This document shows, piece after piece, positions 18,163-26,185 of a stretch of 64,000 nt of DNA (position 1 is its first letter; the number at the start of each line of letters is the position of its first letter). The DNA lies in assembly GCF_019397265.1 (NCBI RefSeq), contig NZ_CP068985.1, positions 7,289,001 to 7,353,000 of the forward strand, written 5' to 3'. The notes beneath the pieces were generated by a model. It searched no databases and had not been told where the DNA came from. It worked only from the letters and a program-made list of their open reading frames with translations. Source of the stretch: Nonomuraea coxensis DSM 45129 (GTDB lineage: Bacteria; Actinomycetota; Actinomycetes; Streptosporangiales; Streptosporangiaceae). The position numbers and the translations under genes were made by a program.

Positions 18163-18810
18163 TCAGCCGTGCGAGTAGACGACGATGGACACCGCGATGT
18201 ACTGCACGAGGTACGCGGCGAGGGTGAAGGCGTGGAAGACCTCGTGGAAGCCGAACCAGCGGGGCGAGGGGTCGGGGCGGCGCAGCCCGTAGACGATCGC
18301 GCCGGCGGAGTAGAAGACGCCGCCCACCGCCACGAGCACCACGGCGGCCACCCCCGCGCCCTCCAGGAGCTGCGGCATCACGAAGATCGCGGTCCAGCCG
18401 AGCAGCAGGTAGAGAGCCGTGGACAGCCAGCGGGGCGCGTTGAGCCAGAACAGCCGGAACAGCACGCCCGCCGCCGCCCCGGTCCAGATGACGCCGAGCA
18501 CGGCCACCCGCGCCACGCCCTCCAGGGCGAGCAGCGCGAACGGCGTGTAGGTGCCCGCGATGATCAGATAGATGTTCGCGTGGTCGAAGCGGCGCAGGAC
18601 GGCGGCCAGCCTCGGCCCGAGCGTGCTCCGGTGGTAGGTCGCCGAGATGCCGAACAGCAGGGCGGAGGTGATCGCGTAGACGGCGGAGGCCAGGCGGGCC
18701 TGCAGCGTCGGGCCGAGCGCCACGAGCACGAAGCCCGCGACCAGGGCCACGGGCAGCGCGCCCGCGTGCAGCCAACCGCGCAGCCTGGGCTTAACGGTCA
18801 AGGTCGTCAT
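18163..18810 (-). CDS. trhA: PAQR/hemolysin III family membrane protein (TrhA-like)
   Basis: A 215-residue protein with seven predicted membrane helices and the family signatures SATYHRSTLGP, RFDHANIYLIIAGTYTPF and, near the C-terminus, GFHEVFHAFTLAAYLVQYIAV. The Ser-His, Asp-His and His-x3-His residues are the conserved metal-site positions of the PAQR fold. In bacteria it is linked to membrane energetics and fluidity rather than true haemolysis. The start codon lies immediately beside a 22-bp perfect palindrome, suggesting a repressor-controlled, leaderless or near-leaderless transcript. Confidence 0.9.
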   Translation of the reverse strand: MTTLTVKPRLRGWLHAGALPVALVAGFVLVALGPTLQARLASAVYAITSALLFGISATYHRSTLGPRLAAVLRRFDHANIYLIIAGTYTPFALLALEGVARVAVLGVIWTGAAAGVLFRLFWLNAPRWLSTALYLLLGWTAIFVMPQLLEGAGVAAVVLVAVGGVFYSAGAIVYGLRRPDPSPRWFGFHEVFHAFTLAAYLVQYIAVSIVVYSHG

Positions 18811-18811
18811 A

Positions 18812-18833
18812 TAACCTACGGTACCGTAGGTTA
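18812..18833. promoter_or_regulatory. 22-bp perfect palindrome at the trhA start
   Basis: TAACCTACGGT is followed directly by its exact complement, centred on GGTACC. It lies one base upstream of the trhA ATG and includes the stop codon of the penicillin-binding protein gene. Size and symmetry fit a TetR- or GntR-type operator. No T-run follows it, which argues against a terminator. Confidence 0.6.
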
Positions 18834-20363
18834 GAGGCCGTTGAGGAAGCGGACGGCGACGGGCACGGCGGCGCCGCGCCCCGATCCCCCATGCCGGACG
18901 AACACGCAGAAGGCCAGGTCATCGCGGTATCCGATGAACCAGGCGTGCGGCCGGCCGTCCGGCGTCTCGGCGGTGCCGGTCTTGCCCGCCACGCCCGCCG
19001 GCAACCCCATCGCGGACGCCGTGCCGTGGTCCACGACGGCCGCCATCATGTCCCTCAGCGCCCGTACGACGCCCTCGTCCATGCGCACGTCCTCGATCGT
19101 GGCGCCGTCCACGCGGCGCACCTGCTCCTTCGACAGCAGCCGGGGGGAGCGCCAGGTGCCGCTCTCCACGGCGGCGGCCAGCGCGGCCATGCAGAGCGGC
19201 GTCGTCACCACCTCGCCCTGGCCGATCACGTCCTCGGCGAAGGTGTCCACGCTCTCGGTCACCGGGACGGCGCCGCAGCTCCCGCCGATGCCGGTCACCA
19301 CCTGACGGCCGAAGCCCCACTCGGCCGCCGTCTCCGCCAGCGCCGCCGAGGTCAGCCGGGTCGTCGCCTGCTCGACGAACGTGGTGTTGCAGGAATGGGC
19401 GAAGGCGTCGGTGAACGTGACCGTCCCCCGGTCCACCTCGCCGTCGTTGCGGATCGTACGGAAGCCGGGCACGGTGTACGAGCCGGGGCACGGCACCTCG
19501 GCCAGCGGATCGAGGCCGCTCTTCAGCAGCGCCGCCGCCGTGACCGTCTTGAAGATCGAGCCCGGCGGGAAGACGTCCCGCACCGCGCTGTAGTCGTCCC
19601 TCAGCCGGTCGGCCAGGCCCAGGATCTCGCCGGTGCTGGGCCGGACGACCACGATCGTGGAGTCGTCCACGGCGTCGAGGGCGCGGGCGGCGGCCGCCTG
19701 GACCGAGCGGGAGAGGGTGGTCCGCTCGACGTTCGCCGCGGGCTGCTTGCTGAGCAGCGACCGGTCCGGCTGCCCCGGCGTCCTCAGCAGCAGCTCCCAG
19801 CCGGACCGCGCCTCGGCGAACTCGGGCTTGAGCGGATCGAGGTAGGCGTCGGCGTAGCTGTCGTGCGGGATGCGGTCGCCCTCGCTGGTGACGAACTCGG
19901 CCGAGGTCGTCTCGATCTCCCCCAGCTCCAGCCGCGCGCCGTCCTTGAGCAGCGGGTGCAGCGTCTCGGGCGTCCACAGGACCTTCCACGCCCGCTCGCG
20001 CACGGCCAGCCGCAGCGTGCCGTCGAACGGCCACGCTCCCAACTCGGCGAGCCGGCGCACGCCCGCGAACGGCACCTCCGCCGACTCCTCCCCCGTCCGT
20101 CTGAGCGGTCCAGGCGTCAGCGCGATCGACTCGACGTGCAGCTCCTCCGACAGCGCCCGGTGGCGGGGCACGAAGTCGGCGGGCGGCTGGTGGACCAGCC
20201 GCTCCATGCCCAGGACGTCTCCTTGGCGCCACGCCGAGAAGTAGGCGGCCGCGGTACCGGCCGCGGTCCCCTTCACCTTGTCCGCGGCGAAGACGGCGAA
20301 CGCGCCCGCGCCGACTATCGCGGTCACCGCGACAACGAGCACAATCAGCCTCTTGCGTCGCAT
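18831..20363 (-). CDS. Penicillin-binding transpeptidase with MecA-type N-terminal domain
   Basis: A 510-residue protein: an N-terminal membrane anchor (about 4-26), an NTF2-like MecA_N domain (30-145), a short dimerisation segment and a C-terminal transpeptidase domain. The three penicillin-binding motifs are visible: SIFK (VFPPGSIFKTVTAA), SCN (FAHSCNTTF) and KTG (AGKTGTAETPDGR). It cross-links peptidoglycan outside the membrane. This architecture matches the class B PBPs common in actinomycetes, one branch of which tolerates beta-lactams; the sequence alone does not show resistance. trhA follows on the same strand. Confidence 0.92.
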   Translation of the reverse strand: MRRKRLIVLVVAVTAIVGAGAFAVFAADKVKGTAAGTAAAYFSAWRQGDVLGMERLVHQPPADFVPRHRALSEELHVESIALTPGPLRRTGEESAEVPFAGVRRLAELGAWPFDGTLRLAVRERAWKVLWTPETLHPLLKDGARLELGEIETTSAEFVTSEGDRIPHDSYADAYLDPLKPEFAEARSGWELLLRTPGQPDRSLLSKQPAANVERTTLSRSVQAAAARALDAVDDSTIVVVRPSTGEILGLADRLRDDYSAVRDVFPPGSIFKTVTAAALLKSGLDPLAEVPCPGSYTVPGFRTIRNDGEVDRGTVTFTDAFAHSCNTTFVEQATTRLTSAALAETAAEWGFGRQVVTGIGGSCGAVPVTESVDTFAEDVIGQGEVVTTPLCMAALAAAVESGTWRSPRLLSKEQVRRVDGATIEDVRMDEGVVRALRDMMAAVVDHGTASAMGLPAGVAGKTGTAETPDGRPHAWFIGYRDDLAFCVFVRHGGSGRGAAVPVAVRFLNGL

Positions 20364-20388
20364 ACGGTTTCTCCCGGGAGGGATCAGC

Positions 20389-21234
20389 GTGACACGTGGA
20401 CAGCGGGAACCGGCGCCTGGGGTCTATCCGGTGACGTTCGGCGAGGTCGAGCTTCTCCGGGACCTGGACAGGCAGGACGGCTGGGTGCTGTCCAAGGATG
20501 GCGTACCTCAGTCTTATGTGGATCTCAAAGACCCCACATTCCTGGAATTCGAGTACGTACGTCTCATCGCGGACGTGATCGACCTCCTCGACGAGGGACC
20601 GCTCAGCTGCCTCCACATCGGCGGCGGCGCCTGCTCGATCCCGCGCTACGTCTCGGCCACCCGCCCCGGCTCGCGCCACATCGTGGTCGAGCCCGACGGG
20701 CTCCTCGTCAACCTGGTACGCGAACAGCTCGACCTGCGTTCGGTGCCGCGGCTGAAAGTGATCGTGGAGGGCGGGCGCACGGGCACCGGCAAGGTGTGGG
20801 ACGACACCGCCGACCTGGTGGTGCTGGACGCCTTCACCGGCGCGACCATGCCGGTCGAGCTGGCCACCACCGAGTACATGGGCGACCTCGCCCGCGTCCT
20901 GCGCCCGGAGGGCACCCTGCTGGTCAACCTGGCCGACGGCAAGGGGCTCGCCTTCGCCCGGCGCCTGGTCGCGACCGTCACGGAGACGTTCAGGCACGTG
21001 GTGCTGCTGGCCGAGCCCGGCGTCCTGCGGGGGCGGCGCTTCGGCAACCTCATCGTCGCCGCCTCCCGCGCCGAGCTGCCCGTGGACCTGCTGACCCGCC
21101 GCGCGGCCGGCGGCCTCACCCAGGCCCGGTGCGTCCACGGGGAGGCGCTGACGAACTTCGTCGCCGGCGCGGCCCCCATCAGGGACGGCGACCACGTGCT
21201 GGCGCCGGTCCCCCCGCCCGCCGTCTTCGGCTGA
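20389..21234 (+). CDS. Spermidine-synthase-like methyltransferase-fold protein
   Basis: The GTG start follows GGGAGGG; upstream codons in frame overlap the divergent PBP gene. The 281 residues form a Rossmann-type fold: CLHIGGGACSIPRY (motif I), IVVEPDGLLVNLVREQ, DLVVLDAFTGATMP (the position of the catalytic Asp in polyamine synthases) and RVLRPEGTLLVNLAD. There are no membrane helices of the MFS-fused type. No polyamine genes are near, so spermidine synthesis is not assured; many such actinobacterial proteins are uncharacterised. Confidence 0.75.
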   Translation: MTRGQREPAPGVYPVTFGEVELLRDLDRQDGWVLSKDGVPQSYVDLKDPTFLEFEYVRLIADVIDLLDEGPLSCLHIGGGACSIPRYVSATRPGSRHIVVEPDGLLVNLVREQLDLRSVPRLKVIVEGGRTGTGKVWDDTADLVVLDAFTGATMPVELATTEYMGDLARVLRPEGTLLVNLADGKGLAFARRLVATVTETFRHVVLLAEPGVLRGRRFGNLIVAASRAELPVDLLTRRAAGGLTQARCVHGEALTNFVAGAAPIRDGDHVLAPVPPPAVFG

Positions 21235-21237
21235 GCC

Positions 21238-21567
21238 TCAGGCGAGAGGGCGGGCGGCGGCGGTCTGCCGCCAGATGAGGCCGTCGCGCAGCACCAGCGT
21301 GCCGTAGGTCTCCACCTGGTTGCCGCCGACCGTCATCCGGGCCTGGTAGAAGATCACGTCGTCGCTCGTGCGGACCGAGACCAGCTCGTCCACCTGCGGC
21401 TTCGCCGCGAGATAGGCGGCGAAGAGGCCGGCGATCCCCTCCGGGCCGCTCGCCACCCGGTCGAAGCGGACCACGACGGCCCCGGGGTGGTCCTGGGCGA
21501 GCAGGGCGTCGAGGTCGCCGGCGGCGATGGCGGCGAGCTGGCGGTCGAACACGTCCTGGGCGGTCAT
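21238..21567 (-). CDS. SnoaL/NTF2-like protein
   Basis: A 109-residue cone-shaped alpha/beta fold: FDRQLAAIAAGDLDALLAQ, then GPEGIAGLFAAYLAAKP and paired strands ending in YGTLVLRDGLIWRQ. SnoaL-like proteins are isomerases, hydrolases or ligand-binding domains. Its ATG overlaps the stop of ltrA (ATGA), so it is the second gene of that operon. The specific role cannot be read. Confidence 0.8.
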   Translation of the reverse strand: MTAQDVFDRQLAAIAAGDLDALLAQDHPGAVVVRFDRVASGPEGIAGLFAAYLAAKPQVDELVSVRTSDDVIFYQARMTVGGNQVETYGTLVLRDGLIWRQTAAARPLA

Positions 21568-22661
21568 GCGGCGGCGCCTTCCACGGAGCGGGGACGGAGG
21601 AGGTCGTGGCCGACCTGGGCGGCCGCGTACGCGAGGATCAGCGACAGCGCGGCGGCGGTGGGCAGCGCGGCGGAGGCGAGCGTGAGCGCGGCGGCGGCCA
21701 GGCGCAGCGTGGCGGCGCGGCGCTCGCCGGAGCACAGGTGCTGGACGCCGAGCACGGCGAGCACCAGCGCCGCCGGTCCGCCGACCGCCCAGCTCGTCGC
21801 GGCCGGATGGGCGATGGCGTGCTCGACGCCGATCGCGAACGCGACCAGGCCGAGCGACAGCGGCAGGTGGGAGTAGACCCAGACCTGCCCGGCCAGCCGG
21901 GTGCGCAGCACCACGGACTCGTCGGTGTGGCCGAAGTAGAGCCACCAGAAGGCCATCGCGATCGCCACCCCCGCGGCGGCGAGGGCCAGGGTGCCCGGCG
22001 TCACCTCGTGGTTCTTGAGCCCGACGGCCACGGACCTGACGGCCTCGCCGAGCACGATCACCACGAACAGGCCGAAGCGCTCGGGCAGGTGCTCGGTCTG
22101 CGGCGGCAGCTTGCCCTGGTGGCGGCGGGCCAGTAGCGGGGTGCCGAGGTCGACGAGCAGGGCCACGGCCCAGAGGACGTAACGCGCGGGCGGTTCGACG
22201 GCGAGCGAGGCCAGCCAGACGAGCGCGGCGACGGAGAACCCGGCGGCGTAGCGGGCGGCCAGCGGCCTGGCCTCGGGCACGTGCCGCCCGGCCCGGAGGT
22301 AGGCGAGGACGAGCAGCAGCCTGGCCGCCACGTAGGCGACCGCGAACAGCCCCGAGCGCTGCTCGATGTCGCCCACGGCGGCCGCCATGGCGGCCACGGC
22401 GAGGATCTGCGGCAGGGCCAGCAGCCGGTGGCTGACGTCGTCGGTGTCGAACCGGTTGGCGTAGAAGACGTAGCCCGCCCAGGCCCACCAGACCGGCACG
22501 AACAGGCCCACGTAGACCAGGACGCGGCCCTCACCGAGCGCGGTGGCCAGCTCGGCGACCGCCACGACGAAGGCGAGGTCGTAGAGGAGCTCCAGCCACG
22601 TGACGCGGCGGTGCTCCCGCTCGAAGAGCCGTAATCGAGGTGGCTGCCACTGGCTGATCAC
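21564..22661 (-). CDS. ltrA: Low-temperature-requirement A (LtrA) membrane protein
   Basis: A 365-residue integral membrane protein with about ten hydrophobic segments. The N-terminal signature VTWLELLYDLAFVVAVAELATAL and the later PERFGLFVVIVLGEAVRSV match LtrA (PF06772). The biochemical function of LtrA is unknown; the first member was needed for growth of Listeria at low temperature. The direct repeat GTGTAATT-GTGTAATT 18-33 bp upstream of the start may contribute to the promoter. Confidence 0.9.
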   Translation of the reverse strand: MISQWQPPRLRLFEREHRRVTWLELLYDLAFVVAVAELATALGEGRVLVYVGLFVPVWWAWAGYVFYANRFDTDDVSHRLLALPQILAVAAMAAAVGDIEQRSGLFAVAYVAARLLLVLAYLRAGRHVPEARPLAARYAAGFSVAALVWLASLAVEPPARYVLWAVALLVDLGTPLLARRHQGKLPPQTEHLPERFGLFVVIVLGEAVRSVAVGLKNHEVTPGTLALAAAGVAIAMAFWWLYFGHTDESVVLRTRLAGQVWVYSHLPLSLGLVAFAIGVEHAIAHPAATSWAVGGPAALVLAVLGVQHLCSGERRAATLRLAAAALTLASAALPTAAALSLILAYAAAQVGHDLLRPRSVEGAAA

Positions 22662-22737
22662 CGCATCCGCCCTTCTCCGCTGTGTAATTGTGTAATTGTC
22701 GCACCGTCAGGGGCGTCGGCGGAACGGGTTTTCGCGA

Positions 22738-23310
22738 TCAGCGCAGGGTCAGGCAGGCGACCCGGTCGCCCGCGGCGCCGGCCTGCGGGCCGCTGCTCAC
22801 GGTGGGCTTGGCGTGGATCACCAGCGAGCCCGGCAGGCGGTCGGGGTCGAGCGCCCAGTCCTGCCGGGCCGTGGCCCGGCCCGCGCCCTCGCCGTCGGTG
22901 GTGAAGTCGAGCCACACCTCGCTCTCCGGGGTGACCTGGCCGGGATGGTGCTGGTAGTGCGGGCCGGACTCGTCGGGCTTGCCGCCGCAGGGCTTGGTGT
23001 GCAGATGAGCGCCGTAGCGGCGGCCGGGCAGCAGGCCCTCGGCGACGAGCGAGGTGCGGGTGACGCCCGCCGACGACTCGACGGTGACGCTGGCCTGGGC
23101 GCCCTCGGGGACGAGCTTGCGGTCGTAGGCGATGGCGCCGGTGTCGGAGGCCGTGAACTCGCCCGCCGAGGAGAGGTTGACCTCGCCCTCCGGCGCGGTG
23201 GAGCTCACCGGGGCGGGGCGCTCGCTCGGCCCCACGGCCCGCATGGGCGGCGGCGGGCCCGCGCAACCGGCGGCGGCGAGCAGAACGAGCAGGAACGCGG
23301 GCACACGCAT
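22738..23310 (-). CDS. Cu/Zn superoxide dismutase-like lipoprotein
   Basis: The ATG follows GGGGGAG. A lipoprotein signal (MRVPAFLLVLLAAAGC) anchors the 190-residue protein outside the membrane. The SOD fold shows in GAHLHTKPCGGKPDESGPHYQHHPG-type spacing (read in two halves: GAHLHTKPC and GPHYQHHPG), followed by an Asp in the metal loop and LVIHAKP. The expected His ligands are present, but the final active-site Arg is not clearly placed, so it may be an enzyme or a copper-binding relative. Confidence 0.8.
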   Translation of the reverse strand: MRVPAFLLVLLAAAGCAGPPPPMRAVGPSERPAPVSSTAPEGEVNLSSAGEFTASDTGAIAYDRKLVPEGAQASVTVESSAGVTRTSLVAEGLLPGRRYGAHLHTKPCGGKPDESGPHYQHHPGQVTPESEVWLDFTTDGEGAGRATARQDWALDPDRLPGSLVIHAKPTVSSGPQAGAAGDRVACLTLR

Positions 23311-23407
23311 GTGAACTCCCCCAAGGTCCGGACCCGGCGGCTTCCGAGAGGCCACCCACTCTAACGAGTGACGACGACACTACAGGGAGTATTGGCGGGG
23401 AACGCCG

Positions 23408-23683
23408 TCAGGCGCCGTGCTCGGCGGCGATGGCGTCGATGACGGCCGCGAGCGTGAAGTCGAGCTCGGTGAGCCCGCCCTGGTCGTGCGTGGTGAGCGC
23501 CAGGCGCAGGGTGCGCCAGCGGATGTCGATGTCGGGATGGTGGTCGAGCTCCTCGGCCTTGACCGCGATCGCGTCGACGATGCGGATGGCCGTGGGGAAG
23601 TCGGGCGCCTCGACGGTGCGCCGGATCTCGTCGCCCTCGCGCCGCCAGGCGGGGAGGTCCTTCAGCCTGCTCTCGACGTCCAT
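23408..23683 (-). CDS. Pterin-4a-carbinolamine dehydratase
   Basis: A 91-residue protein with the family core ELDHHPDIDIRW and LTTHDQGGLTELDFTLAAVID. It regenerates tetrahydrobiopterin-type cofactors or acts as a molybdopterin-linked dehydratase in actinobacteria. The N-terminus is a few residues shorter than usual, and no good ribosome site precedes the ATG: the IS200/IS605 left end begins at or just beyond the start codon. Expression is therefore doubtful or now driven from within the element. Confidence 0.85.
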   Translation of the reverse strand: MDVESRLKDLPAWRREGDEIRRTVEAPDFPTAIRIVDAIAVKAEELDHHPDIDIRWRTLRLALTTHDQGGLTELDFTLAAVIDAIAAEHGA

Positions 23684-23702
23684 CAGGTTTTTCCCGAGGG
23701 GA

Positions 23703-23722
23703 CCGTCGCCTTCAGGCGACGG
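23703..23722 (+). other. Left-end hairpin of the IS200/IS605 element
   Basis: CCGTCGCC-TTCA-GGCGACGG, a perfect 8-bp stem. Same stem length and loop as the right-end hairpin CCGCTCCC-TTCA-GGGAGCGG. In this family TnpA binds these hairpins and a guide sequence next to them selects the cleavage site. Confidence 0.8.
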
Positions 23723-23838
23723 GGGAATCGGGAACGGGAGGGCCGCCAAGGCCCGAGCGTGCAGTGACCCGCCAGATTCGGGCATCAGAGATCTCCGTTC
23801 GTCGCGCGTTAGATGGGCAGCACTGTTATAATGATCGT

Positions 23839-24258
23839 GTGACTCGTCAGGTGCGCACCTCCCCCGGTGCGGCGTATGACCTCGGGTACCACGTGGTGTG
23901 GTGCCCGAAGTACCGCCGCCCGGTCCTCGGCGGCCGGGTGAAGACCCGCCTGGAGGAACTGATCCGCGCCAAGGCCGACGAGCACGGGTGGGAGATCGTG
24001 GCGCTTGAGGTGATGCCCGACCACGTGCACCTGTTCGTCAAGCCCCACCCGAAGAACTCGCCGTCGTACGTGGCCAACCAGTTCAAGGGCTTCACCTCCC
24101 ACCACCTGCGCGCCGAGTTCGGCCACCTGCGTTCCCAGTTGCCCACGCTGTGGTCGCGGTCCTACTTCGTGGCCACGGTCGGCGCGGTGTCGGCCGAGAC
24201 GGTGCAGCGCTATATCGAGACACAGTACGAGCGGCCCACAGGCGGTGACCGTGCGTAG
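23839..24258 (+). CDS. tnpA: IS200/IS605 TnpA, Y1 HUH transposase
   Basis: A 139-residue protein from the GTG that gives the family N-terminus (YDLGYHVVWCPKYRRPVLGG). The HUH metal site is DHVHLF (His62, His64) and the nucleophilic tyrosine is Tyr125 in VQRYIETQ. Length and motifs are complete, so the transposase should work. It cuts and rejoins single-stranded DNA at the hairpin ends during lagging-strand synthesis. Its 3' end overlaps tnpB. Confidence 0.93.
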   Translation: MTRQVRTSPGAAYDLGYHVVWCPKYRRPVLGGRVKTRLEELIRAKADEHGWEIVALEVMPDHVHLFVKPHPKNSPSYVANQFKGFTSHHLRAEFGHLRSQLPTLWSRSYFVATVGAVSAETVQRYIETQYERPTGGDRA

Positions 24259-25435
24259 GTCGTTCAAGTTCCTGCTGCGCCCCACGGTCAAGCAGGCCGC
24301 CGCGCTCGCGGCATGCCTGGAGGACCACCGCACGCTGTACAACGCCGCGCTGGAGCACCGCCGCACCGCCTACGCCAAGGCGGGCGTGAGCATCCGCTAC
24401 GGCGACCAGTCGGCCGACCTCAAGCACATCCGCGCCGACGACGCGGGCGGGCAGGACCGATGGTCGTTCTCCTCCCAGCAGGCCACGCTGCGCCGCCTGG
24501 ACAAGGCGTTCCGCGCGTTCTTCGACCGCGTCAAGGCCGGTCGCACGCCGGGCTTTCCCCGCTTCAAAGGCCGGGGCTGGTTCGACACCGTGGAGTGGCC
24601 GAAAGACGGCGACGGCTGCCGGTGGGACTCCCAGCCCGAGCACCCGTCCGCCACGTTCGTGCGGTTGCAGGGCGTCGGCCACGTCCGCGTCCACCAGCAC
24701 CGGCCGGTGAAAGGCCAGGTGAAGACGATCAGCATCAAGCGGGAGAGCCGCCGCTGGTTCGTCGTCCTGTCGTGCGACGACGTACCCGCCGAACCTCTCC
24801 CCGCGACCGGCGCGGTCGCGGGGATCGACATGGGCGTCGCCTCGCTGGTCACCACCTCCGGCGGTGATCACCTGGCGAACCCGCGCCACCTCGCTGCCAC
24901 CGCTGACCGCCTCTCGGACGCGCAGCGTGACCTCGCCCGCAAGAAACGCGGCTCCAAACGCCGCCGCAAGGCCGTCGCCCGCGTCGCCGCGCTCCACGCC
25001 AAGGTCCGCCGTCAGCGCCTCGATCATGCGCACAAGGCCGCGCTCGCCCTGGTGGCCGCCTACGACGTGATCGTGCACGAGGACCTGCGAATCGCGAACA
25101 TGACCCGCTCGGCGTCCGGCACGATCGACGCACCCGGCCGGAACGTCGCCGCCAAGTCCGGCCTGAACCGGAGCATTCTCGACGCGGGTTGGGGGGTGTT
25201 CCTTGCGGTCCTCGCGCACAAGGCTGAAAGCGCCGGTCGAGAGCTGATCGCGGTGAACCCCGCCAACACCTCCCGCACATGCGCCCGCTGTGGGCACGTG
25301 GCGAAGGAGAACCGCCTCACCCAAGCCGTGTTCGCCTGTACGGCGTGCGGGCACGCCGCGCACGCCGACGTGAACGCGGCGATCAACATCTTGAGGGCAG
25401 GGCTTGCCCTTCGTGAGGCTGCGCAAGCGGCTTAG
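24245..25435 (+). CDS. tnpB: TnpB RNA-guided nuclease
   Basis: A 396-residue TnpB. RuvC residues are present: Asp195 (GIDMGV), Glu279 (VIVHEDL) and Asp375 (HADVNAAINI); the zinc finger is Cys346/Cys349/Cys365/Cys368. The N-terminal OrfB HTH and WED-like strands (FKFLLRP; TISIKRESRRWFVVLSC) are intact. TnpB uses an RNA from the element's right end to cut matching DNA, which keeps the transposon after excision. It overlaps tnpA by 14 bases with GTG starts at 24245 or 24251. Size and lack of damage suggest a recent, functional copy. Confidence 0.93.
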   Translation: MTVRRSFKFLLRPTVKQAAALAACLEDHRTLYNAALEHRRTAYAKAGVSIRYGDQSADLKHIRADDAGGQDRWSFSSQQATLRRLDKAFRAFFDRVKAGRTPGFPRFKGRGWFDTVEWPKDGDGCRWDSQPEHPSATFVRLQGVGHVRVHQHRPVKGQVKTISIKRESRRWFVVLSCDDVPAEPLPATGAVAGIDMGVASLVTTSGGDHLANPRHLAATADRLSDAQRDLARKKRGSKRRRKAVARVAALHAKVRRQRLDHAHKAALALVAAYDVIVHEDLRIANMTRSASGTIDAPGRNVAAKSGLNRSILDAGWGVFLAVLAHKAESAGRELIAVNPANTSRTCARCGHVAKENRLTQAVFACTACGHAAHADVNAAINILRAGLALREAAQAA

Positions 25436-25487
25436 CGAGAAGCCGCTCCCTTCAGGGAGCGGAGGAGTCACGAGGTCACCTTATTCC
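25300..25487 (+). ncRNA. Predicted TnpB omega (re)RNA with its guide
   Basis: In this family the guide RNA comes from the tnpB 3' end plus the right end. The right-end hairpin (25443-25462) would be its last scaffold stem; bases from about 25472 (GAGGTCACCTTATTCC), outside the element, would act as guide. The 5' limit is a guess from typical lengths; only the hairpin and right end are visible. Confidence 0.45.
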
Positions 25488-25542
25488 AGGCCCCTCGCGA
25501 CGGGTCCTTGCCGGGGACGGTTCCCGGCCGCAGAGTAGTTCC

Positions 25543-26166
25543 ATGATCGAGGAGTACGCGGACCGCGTCTGGCGCGGCGAGTCGGACGACAGCATCGTGG
25601 ACGTACGGGCATGGAGCCGCGCGCCGCTGACCACCGCGTTCTACTCGCACGGGCACATCGACCACGTCTTCGGGCTGGGGCCGTTCGAGGAGTCGGGGCC
25701 GCGCGCCACCGTCCACGCCCACGAGGCCGTCGGCGACCGCTTCCGGCGCTACGTGCTCACCAACGGCTACAACGCGGTGATCAACCAGCGCCAGTTCCAG
25801 GCGGACGGCCTGCGCTGGCCGACGGAGTACCGCCATCCCGACGTGACCTACCGCGACGCCCTGACCGTCCGGCGGGCCGGGCTGACCTTCGAGCTCACCC
25901 ACGCCAAGGGCGAGACCGACGACGCCACGATCGGCTACGTCCCGGAGCACCGGCTGCTGCTCCCAGGCGACCTGTTCATCTGGGTGACGCCCAACTGCGG
26001 CAACCCGCAGAAGGTGCAGCGCTACCCGCGCGAGTGGGTGCACGCCCTGCACCGCATGGCCGCCATGGACGCCGAGATCATGCTGCCCAGCCACGGCGCG
26101 CCGGTCTTCGGCATGGCGAGGGGCGTCTTCGCCCGGGCCGCCGCGGAGTCCAGGAAACGGTCCTGA
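25543..26166 (+). CDS. MBL-fold hydrolase, probably decayed
   Basis: Contains HGHIDH, FNAVINQRQF-like NAVINQRQF, GETDDATIGYVPEHRLLLPGDLFIW and CGNPQKVQRYPREW, which match the alkyl-sulfatase-like branch of metallo-beta-lactamases. Family members are usually above 400 residues; this one has 207. The N-terminal EYADRVWRGE runs almost straight into VRAWSRAPLTTAFYSHGHIDH, so about 50 residues of the first strands look deleted, and the alpha-helical C-terminal domain is missing after PSHGAPVFGM. It lies beside the IS200/IS605 right end. Probably a non-functional remnant; I recalled the family layout from memory. Confidence 0.6.
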   Translation: MIEEYADRVWRGESDDSIVDVRAWSRAPLTTAFYSHGHIDHVFGLGPFEESGPRATVHAHEAVGDRFRRYVLTNGYNAVINQRQFQADGLRWPTEYRHPDVTYRDALTVRRAGLTFELTHAKGETDDATIGYVPEHRLLLPGDLFIWVTPNCGNPQKVQRYPREWVHALHRMAAMDAEIMLPSHGAPVFGMARGVFARAAAESRKRS

Positions 26167-26185
26167 GCCGTTACGGTGATGTCCC

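Larger units (their letters stand above)
23684..25471 (+). mobile_element. Complete IS200/IS605-family element (tnpA + tnpB)
   Basis: Both ends carry an 8-bp hairpin with the same TTCA loop (23703-23722 and 25443-25462), the recognition structures for single-strand transposition; there are no terminal inverted repeats or target duplication, as expected. It encodes a Y1 HUH transposase and a TnpB nuclease with all catalytic residues. The right end is placed at the GAGTCAC that follows the hairpin, the left end by the usual 15-20-base offset; each boundary is uncertain by about 10 bases. Confidence 0.85.

Noticed and set aside
18812..18833. Palindrome as a transcription terminator of the PBP gene
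   Set aside because: No loop, as the symmetry is continuous, and no T-run follows; an operator is more likely.
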